From Terana coerulea (taxonomy: Eukaryota > Basidiomycota > Agaricomycetes > Polyporales > Phanerochaetaceae): DNA of 64,000 nt. Where the stretch lies: positions 1-64,000 of the forward strand of contig JAKOGH010000783.1 in assembly GCA_024811115.1 (NCBI GenBank). Direction: 5' to 3'. Under the pieces are notes generated by a model. The model made no database searches, was not told where the DNA came from, and was given only the letters and a program-made list of their open reading frames with translations. Made by a program: the position numbers and the translations under genes. This document shows, piece after piece, positions 62,073-64,000 of this stretch. The number at the start of each line of letters is the position of its first letter. Within the stretch, counting starts at the first letter, position 1.

Positions 62073-62550
62073 ACATCGTATAGTACTTACGGCGTCACAA
62101 TACCGTAGCGTCGCACCAAAAGTTTTGTTTCTTCTAGTGCTCAGAAAAGTACTTATTCACATCGCTATTCTTTGGGATAAATTCGTACCCTGTCATCTAT
62201 GCCGCCGACTAGTTTCAGCAGTAAGGAGATCGAGTCAAAAGCGTAATATATCGATAGTAAGCGACCCGGACCGTATGAACATTGTTGAAACCATGAACTA
62301 TTGCAGCATTGCATTGAGAGTGTGCACCGAAGAGAGGAAGCTACTGTGGGAGAAACGATTGTGAAGGGGACCCGTGATCAAGAACACCCAGAAACCGCAG
62401 GAAAATACCCTGAAGAATACATATGATTAAACAATACCGTAAAGTCCATCCATGTGTTGATGTGGAAAGCGCAGCGATACAACTACAGAGGCGGAAATGT
62501 GCGTGCCGTCGATTGAAGCACAGTGTGATGGTATGTGCGGCGCGGTCAGG
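62073..62550. other. Convergent spacer
   Basis: 3' flanks of ILV6 (+) and the kinase gene (-). AT-richer, no gene seen. Confidence 0.4.
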
Positions 62551-64000
62551 TCACGTCCGTAGCAACGAGCTGGGCGAAACACGCTTCGGGCTGCTGGGGC
62601 CGGGAGGGTTGGTCGACGGATTGGCTCCGAAAGCGGGTGGTTTCGAGGCTTGGGACTGCGCCTGGGCCAACGCTTCACGGATTTTACGAATCCACGTTTG
62701 CGTCAGCGCAGAGCTGTTCGCGATGAAGGTGTACGACTTCGCACTCTGCTCCAACAGTTAGTGACGATGGCGTCAACGAAAGTCATCAGTACTCACTGTC
62801 ATCACCACGAACTCCCGCTCGCCCTTTGACTCCACCGCAAGCACCGTGTTCTTCGACTCCTTCTCTCGCTCGGAAGGTTTTAGAGTCAGCTCGGTGCTCA
62901 GCTGGTAAGGCCGCCCGGGCTTGTGCTTCACGCAGATGAGACGGCGGTCGGTCAGCACCAGCTCCCTCGCCTTACGCCGGGGGGAGCCGGCCATGGCGAG
63001 CAGCCGGCTTGCACGTCTCCGCAGCGCGCTCTTCTCCACCAAAGCATTGAAGGCAACAGTCTCGCCAGACAAGAGCAGTGCAGACCTGCCAGGCAGGGTC
63101 CGTCAGTGGACCATGCACGAAAGAGGACTGGAAGGCAGCCTGACGTACCATTCCTCGTCATCTCGCGACGGGCCGTTGCCCTGGATAGGCGTCGGCGCCC
63201 TGTCCCGTCCACGGACCATGGCCAACGCGGCATCAAGAGCCGCACTGGGCGGGCTGCCGCCATCTGACGAGCTCGTGGCAGACCCGGTCGAATACGAGTC
63301 TCTCGACCCGGCCGTTGCCACAGGAACATCGATCGGGGCCGTCTTCACGGACAGCGGGATGGCGTCCAAGGTCGCCGCGACGGTGTCTCTGCTCTCCTCC
63401 CTGTCGGCCTCGGTGCCCGAGTCTGGCGGGTCGCCTTCGGAGTCGCGGTGTTGTTGCTCCTGCGACGGCTCCGGCTGCGCGGGTGCGTTGTCCGGGTATG
63501 TTTCGGGATCGCCTTCCACGAACCGAACGCCCGAGCCGGAGCTTGTCGTGCCCGACCCTGAGCGTGGGTGCGCTCCCTTCATCCCGTCGCCGCTGACACC
63601 ATTCACGACACTCACTGGATGCCCCATCCGCCACCCCGTCATCGCGCTGCCCCTTGAGCCCACGGGTATGCTCGGGGATGTCACGTATGGTCGAGTCTCC
63701 CCCAAAGGACCCACAGGCTCGTCGTGGTCCGCGCCGTTTGTGGACGATGGCATGGGCACCATGGGTCCAAACTTCACTTCCTCCTCACCCGTAAACCTCA
63801 TCCGACGCCCAACTTATCTCATCGTCATCCCTTCCCCCCGTCAACCAACTCATCCCACACTGCGCCCACATCATCCCATTGCCCTACAGAAGGAGGTGCA
63901 AGGTCTTTCTTCACCAAGCCAGCTTCGAGAGGTGGTGCTTGTGACGTCCAAAGGGTCTGCCAGTCAATGGTAGAGAAGAACGGATGCGAGCGAAGAGCCT
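62551..64000 (-). CDS. PKH1: PDK1/PKH-type AGC kinase, C-terminal part (cut by window edge)
   Basis: The right edge falls in the end of the kinase domain: ALRSHPFFSTIDWQTLW, followed by SQAPPLEAGLVKKDLAPP, typical of PDK1 C-lobes. A disordered Ser/Pro/Asp-rich linker follows (GPMVPMPSSTNGADHDEP, FVEGDPETYPDNAPAQPEP). The PDK1-type PH domain then reads ALVEKSALRRRASRLLAMA, ARELVLTDRRLICVKHKPG and, after an intron, KSYTFIANSSALTQTWIRKI. The end is SPSSLLRT. PDK1 phosphorylates the activation loop of other AGC kinases downstream of sphingolipid or phosphoinositide signals at the membrane. In the linker near 63790-63840 the frame shifts twice by one base beside G runs. The catalytic core lies outside the window. 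Confidence 0.82.

Noticed and set aside
62921..63973. 350-codon open frame on the plus strand
   Set aside because: It is the antisense shadow of the PDK1-type kinase linker and PH domain, whose minus-strand frames carry recognisable motifs. The plus-strand translation is low-complexity with no family features.

Overview
The window looks like chromosomal DNA from a wood-decaying basidiomycete (Agaricomycetes, most likely a white-rot polypore). Genes are cut by many short introns (about 45-75 nt, GTNNGT donors, CTRAY branch points, YAG acceptors), and there is a secreted class II manganese peroxidase, an L-amino-acid-oxidase-type flavoenzyme and the usual basidiomycete expansion of BTB proteins. 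All exon joins below were worked out by hand from the sequence; no search was run.

Layout. 1-8 kb is gene-poor and repeat-rich. It holds the first exon of an isoprenylcysteine-methyltransferase-like gene cut by the left edge, a complete paralogue of it at 6.5-7.35 kb, two LTR-like/promoter-like modules facing away from each other, and three hAT-type MITEs with 8-bp target duplications. 8-16 kb carries a flavin amine oxidase (-), a quinone oxidoreductase (+) and the Golgi tethering subunit COG5 (-). 16-18 kb has a conserved protein of unknown function. 18.3-23.1 kb is a tandem duplication of a two-gene unit: a small lysine-rich protein (+) convergent with a divergent mitochondrial-carrier protein (-).

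25-37 kb is one giant HECT E3 ubiquitin ligase (TOM1/HUWE1 family, -), head-to-head with the coactivator SUB1/PC4 (+). 38-43.3 kb holds an ABC1/aarF-type mitochondrial kinase (-) and a TBC Rab-GAP (-). 43.7-45.3 kb is a short-type manganese peroxidase (-). 47-50 kb is a long Ser/Pro-rich protein (-), followed by about 4.5 kb with no recognisable gene. 54.6-64 kb has bleomycin hydrolase (+), two tandem BTB/POZ genes (-), the acetolactate synthase regulatory subunit ILV6 (+) and the C-terminal half of a PDK1/PKH-type kinase (-) running off the right edge.

Most genes are independent housekeeping or regulatory genes; there is no operon logic and no obvious biosynthetic cluster. Two cross-cutting observations matter most. 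(i) About twenty otherwise well-preserved genes or domains are broken by single-base frame shifts, nearly all in or beside short homopolymers, which points to base-level assembly error rather than true pseudogenes. (ii) At least four introns appear to use GC-AG boundaries, two of them in one member of the duplicated carrier pair whose sister uses GT-AG.
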